DNA of 64,000 nucleotides. Origin: Jacaranda mimosifolia (taxonomy: Eukaryota; Streptophyta; Magnoliopsida; Lamiales; Bignoniaceae). The notes under the pieces were generated by a model. That model ran no database searches and was not told the DNA's origin. It saw nothing but the letters and a program-made list of their open reading frames with translations. Below are positions 47,923 to 59,845 of this stretch, in pieces. Within the stretch, counting starts at the first letter, position 1; the number at the start of each line of letters is the position of its first letter. The stretch is from positions 48,146,503 to 48,210,502 of the forward strand of contig CM032117.1 of assembly GCA_018894105.1 (NCBI GenBank), read 5' to 3'. Position numbers and translations under genes: made by a program.

Positions 47923-48785
47923 GCATTGACTCACATAACCAATGGTGACCACATCCAAAGAGAAGTTTGCTGTCTTATTGTTATGATTGTGTCGTCTTCC
48001 TTAAGCAATACTAATGTTGCACAGATTAGTGTCAGTATATTTTTATCTTTATATTGATAAGGTTAAAATAAGGTTGGACTCGGGTGGGTCTCACAATCTT
48101 GGTCCAATGGGATGGCCGAGTAGTTGGTGGTCGGAGCTCGGGACAGGTAACTCTGAAGGTCGGTAGTTTCTTAGCCAAGTAGCGAATAGAGCTTTCTGTC
48201 TCTGCTTTTCCAAATTAAATGAGAGGGCATTTATAGTTTTTGATTGAAGTGACTCATTGTTACTTGTCCTAGGTATCCTCATGAGATGGTGCCAAGTGTT
48301 CTTCAATGAATGACTTAGATTACCCCTTTTTTCGGTTCGGGTCAGGTTACAGTCTGACCTGCGTAAAGGGACGCGGATCCTTAAGGTTAACTTATATATT
48401 TTGCCTCCCTTCAAGGGCATTTAAGTCATTTTTCCTATTTTCACCATCAAATAGTCTATTTGTAAGTCTTGATAACTTTATCTTCTTAAAAAAGGAATCC
48501 TTTAATATTACATTGTTATAGATACTGATTAACACTGAATAAATTTTATGTTGTTTGGTCAATTCTCCTTAATTAGGTTTTCCCTTTTTTAATGTTTGCA
48601 TATGGTCTAGAGTCTTAGTCACTTATTTTGTGCATGTGTTATTACAGCTTTCTCAATTTGTATCTATCGCTAGAGCTTCTTGTAATTATATATTATCAAG
48701 TAAAATTTACCAGTGGCCATAAACTGAAAGGAGGGTGTATAATCTCAAAGAAAAGAAAGCCATATATATATATATTGAGAACCAT
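47923..48785. other. Unclassified, moderate-GC repeat-like patch
   Basis: 48070-48420 is richer in G/C, with short direct and inverted words (GGTCAGGTTACAGTCTGACC at 48340). It may be part of an LTR or another element; no ends were found. Confidence 0.4.
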
Positions 48786-48935
48786 ACTATGGTTCTGAGG
48801 CAGCTGTGTTGCTGGTTTTGATGCTTTGAATGGACTTGATGATGGTGTTGAAAATTTGGTCTCTGTTGAAAATGTTAATATTGGTGGTTAGAAGCGAATG
48901 AGTAATGTTTTGATTGATTTAGGTACTATTGGCTT

Positions 48936-50468
48936 AGGATTGTCAATGGGTAGGGTTTTATTTTATTCAAGTCCATGATAATAGCACAATACTCAAACCC
49001 ATTAAGAAAAATGAAATAGGTAAGGGAAGAGTCTATACCCATAAAATACCCAAATACCTAACATCAAATACTCATGTTCCAATTTCCTCTTCCCAAGTTT
49101 AATCTTTTTTACTCATAAAACTTTATTTAGTTACTATTTTCGTCAAACCTAAACCCAAAAATATATTAAAAATAATTGAATGGGTGTAAATATGTTTATA
49201 CGCAACTTACCTACATATCCTATACCTCGAAATTACTCATTATCCAAATACTCAAATTTAACTAGTTTACTCAAATTACTTATATCAATATTAAATTTAT
49301 ACTAATAATTATGGCATATTTTAAGTGTATACTTAAATTTTTAATATATATATATATTTATAAAATAAAAAAACTTAAAAGTATTTTAAATTTATTTATT
49401 TTCAGTAGCTTTGAATAGTGGAGATAGAAAGAATATTTAAAGGGTGTTTACATAACTGCAGAAAAATTTAAAAGTATAAATATTGTTAAATTCTTCGTTT
49501 TTTGGGGGAGGAGGATAGTGTTGCAGTGCTTGATGCAAGTCATTTCGATGCATTATGGAATGAGAAGGCTCTGCATATATTAAACTTGAAAGTATGTCTA
49601 TTATCCGCGTGTCCACATTATTTTGTTTATATTTTGAAAACGAAACATTATCTTTGAAAATATGAAAAATTATGGTGCACTATTTAAAATTTTTTATTTT
49701 TCAAAAGTATTTTTTAAAATTATATTTTATCAAACATGTTCTCTTGGGAAAAAATGTGTGCTTATTCGAGAATGATTTTAAGACATTCTTGCTTTTTCCT
49801 TTTTTATTTATATCTGAAAATATTTACTAAATGTAATAGCATAAACTTTTTTTACTATTTACATATATATTATATGAAATAATAATATTTCAAAAAAAAA
49901 ATGAAAAGAATAAAGTTAAAGAAAAAAAATAATATTTTAGAGGAAAAATAGAGAGAAAAAACATAATATGTGGAAGATAATATGGGGAAGAGAGAGAAAA
50001 GTGATACATACTTTTGTGGTTTTTATTTGTTTAGCATACCAAAAATTAAATATATAACTTAACTGAATTAAATCAAATGACTAAAATTAAATGTATACTT
50101 TTTTTTTTAATTTACAAAAAATCAAGGTTAACTTTTTCAAAATATGTGGAAAAAAAATTAGTCAATATTAATAAATTACTCTAGCATTCGAATAGTAGGT
50201 AGTTTTAGCATTTTGACTAACAATATGAAAATTTGGGAAATATGAAAAAATTAGTGAGGTCAAAACACAATCAAAAAATTGGGTCTAATAAGCTAGACCC
50301 AATGGGTCTTGGGTTTGATAGGGTAGGGTCTATTATTTGAGTATTTTAGAGTATGAGTCTAATTGGGTCTATGAATTGAATAGAGTAAGATAAATAAGTC
50401 TAATTACTTAGGTATATTAGGGTATGGATTTAAGTAGCGCAATACGTACCCTACCCAATGACAGGCCA
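48936..50468. mobile_element. hAT-like non-autonomous transposon (1.53 kb)
   Basis: The left end AGGATTGTCAATGGGTAGGG pairs with the right end (complement TGGCCTGTCATTGGGTAGGG). The flanks ATTGGCTT (48928-48935) and GCTGGCTT (50469-50476) match at 6 of 8, an aged 8-bp duplication. The family also occurs as a fragment at 2693-2841. The inside is AT-rich and non-coding. Confidence 0.6.
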
Positions 50469-50749
50469 GCTGGCTTGAATGGTAATATTAATTGTTTGAT
50501 TGGCTCTGATATGAATGGAAATGTTGATAACATGAAAAATTAATTAACTATTCTAATACTGTTTGTGAGGAAAATTATGCTTTATCTGTTAATATTGTGC
50601 TTGGAAATCCCATCTCAGATGATAGAGTAAAATCTTCAGTGATGTTTGTGAGGGCGCTGAAAAAGTTGGTGTTAGGACTCTTAAATTTGACAATTTTGGT
50701 GAAGATGTGAATGTGAAGGTGGAGCTAATACAAGAATCAATTACCTTTC

Positions 50750-50957
50750 TCTAAATTTGTAAAAGAAAACACTCAAACTCTCACTCTATTTCCAAATAAG
50801 AATTGGAGAAGGAGTTCCCCAGATTTGGTAAAATCAAAGAATTTAGATTCCTTAAAATGAAATGTTTGAGAAAATGGTGTAGATAGTGATAACTTTTATT
50901 TTTTATTTTGAGGAGAAAATGAAAATGGGTGTTGAAAATGAAACCAAACAGGCCCTT
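50750..50957. mobile_element. Tourist-like MITE, partial copy
   Basis: The right end reads AACCAAACAGGCCC followed by TTA (50958-50960). Its inside shares AAAATGGGTGTTGAAAATGA with the complement of the MITE at 43196. The left end is not resolved. Confidence 0.45.
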
Positions 50958-51306
50958 AGGGACCGAAAACACTGTATATGTTGATTATGTTGTATTGGAA
51001 GATGCTACTCAGGCATTAAAAATTTTGAATGGGAAATGAGTATCTTAGACCACAACTTTCGAGAAGAGCAAGTTAATTTTTCCAAAAACTGATTCAGTAT
51101 AATTCTCTAAGACGCTTCATATCTCAGTACCAAATAATTTTTATTTGGTGACCATTTGTCTCTGATTCTATATCTGCGTAAATGATGGTTGAAATCCCCG
51201 AACCTTATCTCGAGGAGGATGCTGAATTATGATATGTTATTTTTATATTATTGCTTCTTGTCCCATACTTATTCCTCAGTATATCTTGCACCCTTAATTC
51301 CTTATC

Positions 51307-52125
51307 TAAGGGTGTAAATGGATATTAAAAGAATTAAATATACTGTTTTCATATTCGTATTCATTTAATTTTTTGAATATTTTAATACGCCTACAAATTT
51401 TACGGATATTTAAAAATGATATTCGAATTCGTATCCGTCGAATATCGGTTGAATTCGGATATATCCGTATTTGATTATAATTATTCAGATGCATTCATAT
51501 TTGATTAAAGTTATTCGTATTCAAATTTTTTTTTTTAATATTTATATTCAATGATAATTATTTAGATATCTATTTACAAATATCCAAATACGTGAATTTA
51601 TGAACCTATAACAATACATATTTTAATTAATAGAAGGAACTATACAACTTCGTTAAAAAGAAAGCAATCAAACAAATAACATAGTTTTTAATTAATAATT
51701 GACTTTATAATTGATTATTAGTACTAATTAATTTAATAGTGATATTTAAGTGTATTAATCATAAAGTCAATCAATAATAATTATGTTGATTAATTAATTT
51801 ATTCTTCAATTTTTTCTCTATATTACAATAATTTTTTAAAGTTTTTTTTCTTCCCAATTCTTCAATTAAAATTTATATATGTGCATATATGGATTATGAG
51901 ATTTTTATTCAAAAATATAAATAATATATTATTTAATAAATATATATTCGAATCGGATATTAAATGGATCGGATACGCATTTATCATATCCGTATCCATT
52001 TATAATCGGATATCTACTAATCGAATACATATAATTTCCACTTTAAACGAATACGGATAAATTTTGTATAAACAAATACAAATACGAATAATAAATAAAT
52101 TTTTGAATATCTATTTATAGCCCTA
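51307..52125. mobile_element. hAT-type MITE (~0.82 kb)
   Basis: The left end TAAGGGTGTAAATGGATATT pairs with the right end (complement TAGGGCTATAAATAGATATTC). The 8-base words CCTTATCT and ACTTATCT occur near the two ends but are offset by a few bases, so the duplication is uncertain. Numerous ATATCCGTATT-type motifs in both orientations fill the arms. Confidence 0.6.
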
Positions 52126-52209
52126 TGAACTTATCTAACATTGGCAGCTAAGCTACATTGGTCTCAATCAAAGTGTTATTGTGTGTAAAACTATTAGAAA
52201 GTGGTAGTA

Positions 52210-52210
<1 letters not shown>

Positions 52211-52241
<31 letters not shown>

Positions 52242-52620
52242 AAAGATTGATTTCCGGCGGAATATTCTTTTGAATTTTTTTGACGAGTTTTCAATGGAAA
52301 TACCTTGGAGAAATTAGGCAAGATAAATATGCTTTATTTTCGATAAATTTTCAACGAAATCTTGACAAAAATCCATCAGAGAAATTAGACAGGACAAATA
52401 CGTTTTATTTCCAATGAATTTCTAACAAACTTTTGTCAGAAAAATGCATAATTTTTTTTGAATTTTAATATTTTTTTGATGAAATTTTCGTAGAAAAAAT
52501 CCATAGGAAAATTATCGATATCTATTTCTTCTTTCTTCCCTACATTTATGGAGAAATCTAGCATTAGTCATAAATTGTAGGCGACTAATGCTAGTCGTAA
52601 CAAATCTATTCCCTTAGTTT
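52211..52620. repeat. Poly-A run followed by short tandem-like repeats
   Basis: 30 A at 52211-52240 are followed by degenerate units of about 85 bp (GAGAAATTAGGCAAGATAAATA / GAGAAATTAGACAGGACAAATA). Motifs such as TTTCCGGCGGAA recall CACTA subterminal repeats, but no CACTA end was found. Confidence 0.5.
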
Positions 52621-52764
52621 GATATGCTACAACAAATCTACACTATCCATTTATTATAATTGATTACTTGCTAAACAGGTTTCATAAACTTACTATTTGT
52701 ACAGCTCTTATATATGATCCTCATAGATATGCGTAGTTTTGTTAAATTTAGTATGTAAATGTAG

Positions 52765-53101
52765 GGGAAAATTGCCTTTTTAATCCCATAATTTAATTAT
52801 GTATGCATTGTTAGTCCCGAGCTAATGGATTGAACATTTTAGTCCAAATTTCATAACTCTTTTAACACTTGTGGTCCTCCTCCCAATTTTCCGTTAAAAT
52901 TTGAACATAAACTATTATCTATTTATGAGAATCACCCTAAAATTTTAGCTATTTATGAAAAGATGCACAAAATATACTATTTAAACCTCATTAAAAAAAT
53001 TAAAAATTAAGTACCGCAGAAACTCTTTAAAAATATATTTTAAAATAATATTTATCTATATATATGTAGATATATTTACATATATTTAAACACTACACAC
53101 G

Positions 53102-53135
<34 letters not shown>

Positions 53136-53480
53136 AATACATACATGTATGGAAAAATTATCTTTTTGATCCCATAGTTTAACTGTGTATGCACTATTAG
53201 TCCTGAATTTATGGCGTTAAACACATTTGGTCCAAATTTCTTAACTTTTTCAACACGTTTGGTCCCCCTCCCAATTTTTAATTAAAATTTGAACGAAAAC
53301 TATTATCTATTTATTAAAACTCCACTATAATTTTATCTATTTTATAAAAATACCTAAAAAATATGCCATTTAATCCATACTACAAAAAATAAAAATTAAA
53401 TATCACAAAACTCTTCAATTTTTTAAAATTATATATTTATATATATATATATATACACACACACGCACACACATTTATAT
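52765..53480. repeat. Direct repeat, two diverged units (~0.39 kb spacing)
   Basis: 52765-53090 and 53152-53430 share the same order of phrases, for example TCCCATAGTTTAACTGTGTA with TAGTCC, then CCTCCCAATTTT and ACTATTATCTATTTAT. Each unit ends in TA/CA microsatellites (about 53098-53130 and 53436-53472). Confidence 0.75.
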
Positions 53481-53595
53481 TATGTGCTCCGCCGACTGCC
53501 AATTATCAGCGGCTGCCGCCAGCCATAGCCAACTCAACTATAGGCTGGCGGGAGTTGGGGAGAGGGGGTGGTGGGCAGGTGTGGGGTGTTGGAAG
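53481..53595. other. GC-rich patch split by the copia element
   Basis: The GC-rich sequence continues at 61581-61660 after the copia element. A similar patch lies at 62795-62960. No coding domain was recognised. Confidence 0.5.
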
Positions 53596-54044
53596 TGTAA
53601 GATATGATTTAAGCCAAGATGCATATACACATGAAATCAAAACACCGTTAGATTGATTTGTTCGGGATACCTGTTTGAGCTATGAGATTAATGATCAATG
53701 ATTCCTACAATTTTATGATTAATTGCTAAGTCTTCCTCTCCCTCTCACACAAACCACTTGACAGCTTTAATGGGACAACAATATCAAAACATGGAGTAGA
53801 GAGGTGATCTAGCCATAATATATAAGATAAAACTCTAGAGAGTCATCCCATCACGAGCTTTTAAGATTGGGCCTACACCAGCTGTCGTAACAAGTTTGTT
53901 TAGAAAAAGGCCTTAACAACATTATGTCAAAATATTAGGTCATATGAATTTGTCTCATTAACCGTATTAATTTAGCCCGTTTTATTTTATTAGAAAAACA
54001 AATCCAATTAATAGAAGTTCACATATTGGAATAAAATTTCAACA
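53596..54044 (-). repeat. Copia 3' LTR
   Basis: Minus strand from TGTTGAAATTTTATTCC (54044) to ATATCTTACA (53596). A purine tract, CCAGGTGGGAGAA (54057-54045), lies directly upstream and would prime plus-strand synthesis. Confidence 0.9.
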
Positions 54045-54059
54045 TTCTCCCACCTGGAC

Positions 54060-54810
54060 AAATATTCATTGTAACTTTAAAACAACTAAAAGGTAAAGTT
54101 TGAGAAAATGACTCTTGGGCTGAATTACAAAAAAAAATTTAAAAAAATTGACTATGGCCACAATTTAAAGAAATGAAATACGATAATGAGACAAGACTAT
54201 TAACACAATTCGGTCCAGTAAAAATTACTAATATTGGATCATGGCGGTGATTGCATCTTTCATTAACACAAAACCTTCCATGGTCACATATACCAGCAAT
54301 TCCACCAACATGGACATGGTGGTGTAGCAACAAATAGCAACTAAAATATAACCCAAATTTGTATGCTATTTCATTGTTGGTCCTCCAATTTTCTTGTAAG
54401 ACATGAATTTCTAAACTATATGAAATCCCAAGAAATTTTGATTTTTTTATAAGATATGGATCTCTTGAGCAATAGGAAATCCCAAGCAAATCCATGATTT
54501 TCTTGTAGACATGAATTTCTAGAAACAATATGAAATTTCAGGAAAATCCAACTTCAAAAGAATAACTCATGTATGCCTCGTTCAATACTAAATACAATAT
54601 GTTATCATTTATGGGACATACCCAACTCTTAAGATCAACACCTAATCTCAAGATACATGTTAAGCGAGATATAACAACAAAATGTGCACACAATTATAAC
54701 AAATATATCAACAGTTGAAAAAGAATCTCGCATTAATAAAAGCCAATAAGACAAAAGGCTTCAATATTGTAACAATTTTAATAAAGAAAAAAGGTCTCTC
54801 TTAACCCAAT
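54060..54810 (-). other. Copia 3' untranslated region with ~65-bp repeats
   Basis: Between RNase H and the 3' LTR. Three degenerate tandem units at about 54390-54545 share phrases such as GACATGAATTTCTA and GAAATCCCAAG. A minus-strand frame at 54139-54528 is open partly because of these repeats and matches no known family. Confidence 0.55.
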
Positions 54811-54813
54811 ACA

Positions 54814-55077
54814 TCAAAAGACACAATCATACCCATGTGTTCTACATGTCTTGAAAATAGTAGGCCTCAATCCCTTGGTTGAAGGGTTCGCTAGCATAGA
54901 GTCAGTATCGACATGCTCTATCATGATGGTGCCATTTTTAACCAAGTCTCTCACAACAAGATATTTAAGCTCTACATGTTTAGATACACTGGAGGACTTA
55001 TTATTTCTTGAAAAGAACACAGCGGCAACATTATCACAATAAATCCTCGCTGGCCTAGAAATTGAATCAACAACCAA
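54814..55077 (-). pseudogene. Copia RNase H domain, C-terminal part
   Basis: The reading contains RPARIYCDNVAAVFFSRN and SKHVELKYLVVRD, then IEHVDTDSMLANPSTKGL, the standard C-terminal copia RNase H signature. The enzyme degrades the RNA strand during reverse transcription. It is out of frame with 55084-55497, which carries the preceding part, but ends at a plausible natural stop. Confidence 0.9.
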
Positions 55078-55083
55078 AAGTCC

Positions 55084-56217
55084 TTAAATGAAGCTCTTTA
55101 GCCATACAGCATGCATGGTTGCTCCGTAACAAGCAACAAACTCAGCTTGCATGGTTGATGAAGTGGTAAGCATATGCTCAACACTCTTCCATGAGATAGC
55201 TCCACCTACCATTGTGAAAATATAACCTAAGGTAGATCTCAAGTCATCGACACAACTAGCAAAATCCGAATCCGAGTATCCAATAACCTCAAGACAGTCA
55301 ACTTTTCTATATACGAACATGAAGACTCTAGTTTTCTTCAAATATCTCAAGACTTTCTTAACAGCCACCCAATGTTCTTGTCCTGGATTAGAAAGATAGC
55401 GCCCAAGAACACCAACAATGAAGGCTACATCAGGCCTAGTGCAGACTTGTGCATACATCAAACTACTAACAATACTAGAGTAAGGAATATTCTTCATAAA
55501 CTCTTGCTCAAGTTTGTTTTTTGGGCATTATACAATGCTAAGTTTATCACTTTTCACAATAGGCACATCACTGGGTTTACAATTCTGCATGTTAAACCTA
55601 GCCAAAACACGATCGATGTAACTCACTTGAGAAAGTCCGAACAAGCCTCGAGTGCTATCATGATGGATCTCAATTCCACCAAGATCCTTCATGTCAAAAC
55701 TACGACATAACATTTGTTTAGTTTCATGGAGCAAATCCAAATCACTACTAGCAAGTAAATAATCATCAACATAAAGCACCAAAAATATGAATCTGCTCCC
55801 ACTGATCTTGAGGTAAATAAAATGGTTCACCTTATTTTCCTCAAAACCTAATGAAGTCATTACCTTATCAAACTTCAAGTACCACTGCTGAGAAACCTAT
55901 TTAAGGCCATAAATTGACTTATTCAGCTTACACACAAGGTGTTCCTTCCGTTCTTGAATAAAACCCTCTGGTTAAGTCATACAAAGTACTTCTACATCAA
56001 GGTTGCCATTAAGGAAAGTTGTCCTAACATCCATTTGGTGGAGTTCCAAGTCAAAATGTGCTACTAAACTCATAATGGTCCTGAAGGAATCTTTGGAGGA
56101 AACAAGGGAGAAAGTATCATCATAATCAATTCCAGCTTTTTGAGTAAAGCCTTTAGCTACAAGTCTAGCCTTAAACCTTTCAATCTTCCTTTTTGAGTCT
56201 TTCTTGGTTTTAAACAC
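55084..56217 (-). pseudogene. Copia reverse transcriptase and RNase H start
   Basis: Three broken frames. 55972-56217 contains ARLVAKGFTQKAGIDYDDTF and MDVRTTFLNGNL. 55528-55878 contains the catalytic YVDDYLLA motif and DMKDLGGIE. 55084-55497 contains PYSSIVSSLMYAQVCTRPD and YSDSDFASCVDDLRSTLGY. Together they are the copia RT palm, thumb and connection to RNase H. Several frameshifts show loss of function. Confidence 0.92.
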
Positions 56218-56282
56218 CCATTTGCAACCTATAGTCTTTCAACCTTGGGGCAGATCAACTAACTCCCACACATTATTCCCTT

Positions 56283-57168
56283 TCATTGAGTGAACTCATC
56301 TTCCATAGCATTAAACCACAAATCTAATTGAGGACTAGACATGGCCTCAGAATAGCTGATAGGATCTACTACAAGACTAACATCATAATCACTTTCTAAG
56401 AGATACACATAGTAGTCATCTAGAATTGTTGTACATCTCTCTCTAGTAGAACATCTAGGGGGCATTTGATGTATACGATTTTGAGGTGGATCAATATTCA
56501 AATCATCCTCCATATTAGCAGTAGGTGTAGCTACTTGATCATGAGAATTTTCAATTTCATGCACAGCAGATAGGGCAGATTCAATTGGATCATCAGCTAC
56601 TATAAGATGAGAACATTCACTTCTGTTAGGTACATCATGCTCTAAGAACTTAGCTGTCTGAGACTCAACCACTCGAGTTCCACGTGAAGGACAAAAGAGT
56701 CTATATCCTTTAGAATGATCTGGATACCCAATGAAGTGACCTCGAGTAGATTTGGAGTTAGTCTTTTTTCTCAAAAGGGTTATAAATTCTAACCTCAGCA
56801 AGACATCCCTGCACATGAAAATGATTTAAGCTAGGCTTCCTACCGACCTATAACTCAAAAGGTGTTTTAGGAACTGATTTGGTAGGAAGACGATTAAGTA
56901 TATACATAGCAGTTCTTATGGCTTCACCCCAAAGAAATTTAGGTAACTCACATCGGCTCATGAGGCTCCTCATCATCTCAGCTAGGGTGCGATTACGCCT
57001 TTCGGCTACACCATTTTGCTCAGGACTCCTAGGCATGGTATATTGAGCAACAATTCCAGATTCTTGTAAATATTTGGCAAATGGTCCCATATATTGCCCA
57101 GTCTCATCATGTTTGCCATAATATTCACCACCTCGGTCAGACCTTACAATTTTAATGACCTTTCCCAA
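56283..57168 (-). pseudogene. Copia integrase domain
   Basis: 56848-57168 shows the integrase core: [12 protein letters not shown] with catalytic D, and [20 protein letters not shown] with the catalytic E. 56283-56816 carries the C-terminal part (GHFIGYPDHSKGYRLF, then an acidic linker toward RT). Integrase joins the cDNA to host DNA. The two parts are frameshifted near 56820-56850. Confidence 0.9.
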
Positions 57169-57893
57169 TTGTTTTTCAACTTCAGTCTTAAAAATCTTGA
57201 ATTTTTCAAGAGAATTTGATTTTTCTTTAATAAGATAAATATAACCATATTAGGAAAAATCATCGATAAAGGTGATAAAATACTTATTACCACATAAGAT
57301 ATGAATATATAGGCAAGAGATATCCGTATGAATAATCTCCAAGAGGTCAGAACTACGAGTGGAACCCTTTTCTTGGACTTAGTTAATTTTCCCCTAATAC
57401 AATCAACACAAATCTCCATGTCCCCAAAATGAAGACTAGGAAGAATGCTAGCTTTTATCAGTCTTTCTATTCTATCTTTAGAAATATGGCCAAGACGTCT
57501 ATGCCATAACATGGAAGAGTTCTCATTACTTAGGGGTCTTTTGGACACAATATTTTCAATATTGAAGGATGAATAAATTTGATTAGAAACCAAGGTCAAA
57601 ATATACAAGCCATTGTATGAAATACCGCAACCAATAATTTTAGAATCTAAAATCAAATTAACTTTTCCTTTGCCAAAAGAAACATCATAACCCAAATTAT
57701 CCAAAACAGAAATAGAAATTAAATTCTGAGTAAAAGTCGGTACATAAAAGTCATTTTCCAAAACAAGCTTAAAACCAGATTCTAAGTTCAAAATGATTGT
57801 TCCTACATATTCTACTACTACTAGGGCTTCAATAGCTACTCCAATTTTAGACTTTTCTCTACTTGGCTTCCTTTTGTTTATGAACCACTGCAA
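57144..57893 (-). pseudogene. Copia protease remnant and pre-integrase domain
   Basis: The reading has LENDFYVPTFTQNLISISVL, typical of the region after the copia protease, and MLWHRRLGHISKDRIERL followed by CVDCIRGKLTKSKK, the GAG_pre-integrase zinc-binding motif. The protease active-site triad is not visible in this frame, so it was lost or lies in the gap to 57932. Confidence 0.85.
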
Positions 57894-57931
57894 TGAAATT
57901 GCAACATGGACATTTGCCTACTGTCAAGCCA

Positions 57932-58801
57932 CTAAGAATTAATTGGAATGTTAACTAAATTTGACTCAAAACAAACTAGGGCTAATGAATTACAAAAGTA
58001 ACATTTTACTTCCTTTTTAGGACCAACTTTCTGGACTTCTAGGTTATGGGTCTGGCCATTACCATGCCTGTCAATATTCTGCGCCTTCTTATGAGAACGA
58101 TAATGAGGTTTCTTAGGGTTGGAGATATTTTGGCTCTTTCCAGATTTAGGACCAGGATGAGAAACAAGCAAGGCTATCTATCCACTCTCCCTCTTAATTT
58201 TCTCTTCCTCAGAGACACATTTGGAGATAAGGTCAAAAATACTCCATGACTCATTTTGGGTATTATAGGCTGTTTTGATTTGACTGAATTCCATAGGCAA
58301 GGAATTGAGAGCAGTGTGAACAATATAATTATTAGGTAGGATAATATTAAAATCCTTGAGTCTGGATTGGATGTGAACCATTTTCAAAATATATTCCCTA
58401 ACCCCACCAGAGTTATTGTACTTCATATTCGCCAAATTACTCATTAGATTCCTAGCCTCAAACTTATTAGACACTTGATACCTTTGTCCGATCACGTGAC
58501 AAAACTCCCTAGCATTATTGGTCTCAAGAAGTACACCAACCAAATGCTCTCCAGTAGACTTTTTCATAGCTAGAAGACTTAGGCGATTGGACCTCTCCCA
58601 CTGAGCATAAGCTCTTTTCCCAGCGTCAGAAGCATTATCAGCAGGTAGGGGAGGTTGATCCTCTCGAAGAGCTATATTAATATCAGCTAATCCCAAGACA
58701 AACTCAATATCACGCTTCCGTCTTTTATAATTTTTGCCATTCAACACTTCAATAGTCGCATTACCATTATTTAAATTCACAGTAACTATCCAAAATAACA
58801 A
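57932..58801 (-). pseudogene. Copia gag and zinc knuckle remnant
   Basis: 58178-58801 encodes the UBN2-type gag, with LNGKNYKRRKRDIEFVLGLA, then YQVSNKFEARNLMSNLANMK and LNSLPMEFSQIKTAYNTQ. 57932-58171 continues in another frame with a basic stretch and half a zinc knuckle (KCYFCN); the His/Cys second half is not readable. Gag packages the element RNA. The ATG at the start of the 58801 frame is not certain. Confidence 0.88.
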
Positions 58802-59023
58802 GAATGCAACAAACCAAATTAATAATACACAATTAACAAGAATAAGCTTAGAATAATAGAGCTTAATTCCTCATAGAGTCATTGTGAGTCATGACAAACT
58901 CCCATTTGGGCAGAGAATGCCACACGCACAAGACTTCTCGTGCAAGAACAGTACAGAGATATACTGATTGTTGAAGAGTCGCCTCCTTTGTGAAACAAAT
59001 CTTCTAAATTAATATATCCCTGT
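58802..59023 (-). other. Copia leader, gag-proximal part
   Basis: Untranslated leader between the inner solo LTR and gag. No further feature was seen. Confidence 0.5.
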
Positions 59024-59028
59024 CAATA

Positions 59029-59767
59029 TGTTCTGCACCAATAAAACCAATTATCATACATATCTAACCCCCTTTGGGTAGGTAAGAATGCATAATAATT
59101 CCAACTCGAAATATGCATACTACAAATTTTACTAATCTCAATAAATAAAACACTTTGGTGTAACTATTTATTTCAACTCATAAAATAAGCACATGACCGA
59201 GTCCAATAATTAATTGCCCAACTTTCACACGCACAATATGTGAGAATTTGGCATTAATGAGTGATGACCCACCAAATTTGGTTAGAGTTTAATGAGAGTT
59301 TTATAAAGTCAAATTTAATGACTTTAAACTAACAAATTCATTTCATTGAGGAGATGTTTATTAAGTGGTTGTATGGCAAAAATCAATGAGAGAGTGAATG
59401 AGAAAATTGAGCTAAAAGAATGAATAATAAGTTAAGAAATAGTTAAGACACGTGTGGATGGATGGCTTCAAAGTGTCCATCCCACATTGGAATCTAAAGC
59501 TAGAATGGAGCTAGTTAAATAACTTGGGTATGGCCTAAGGGATTGGACCCCTTTGGGGGTACCCAAGCTTTTGGAGGGGAGAGGACCTACTTAAGTACAG
59601 GTTTGGGTTTGCTTGCAATGAACCACACGCCCGTGTGCTGTCGGCTAGTCCAGCCGGCTCAGCTCGGATCGAGCCGAGGCGTGGGCGAGGGCATGGGTGC
59701 GGTCCGAATATTATCTTTTTAGAGAAAATTATTTTAATTTATTTTTAAATTAAAATAAATAGCTTTA

Positions 59768-59845
<78 letters not shown>

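Larger units (their letters stand above)
48786..51060 (+). pseudogene. Decayed coding-like sequence, interrupted by two MITEs
   Basis: 48786-48935, 50469-50750 and 50958-51060 show codon-like runs on the + strand. Examples are LDDGVENLVSVENVN, LNGNINCLIGSDMNGNVDN and VYVDYVVLEDATQALKILNG. They are broken by stops and split by the hAT MITE (48936-50468) and a partial Tourist-like MITE (to 50957). The last phrase looks loosely like the end of an RRM fold, but that is a weak resemblance. I cannot name the parent gene. Confidence 0.35.

Noticed and set aside
54814..58801. Integrated pararetrovirus as the source of the reverse transcriptase
   Set aside because: Integrase precedes RT, the LTRs and GGAAG duplication are present, and motifs are of the copia type. 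No movement or coat protein is seen.
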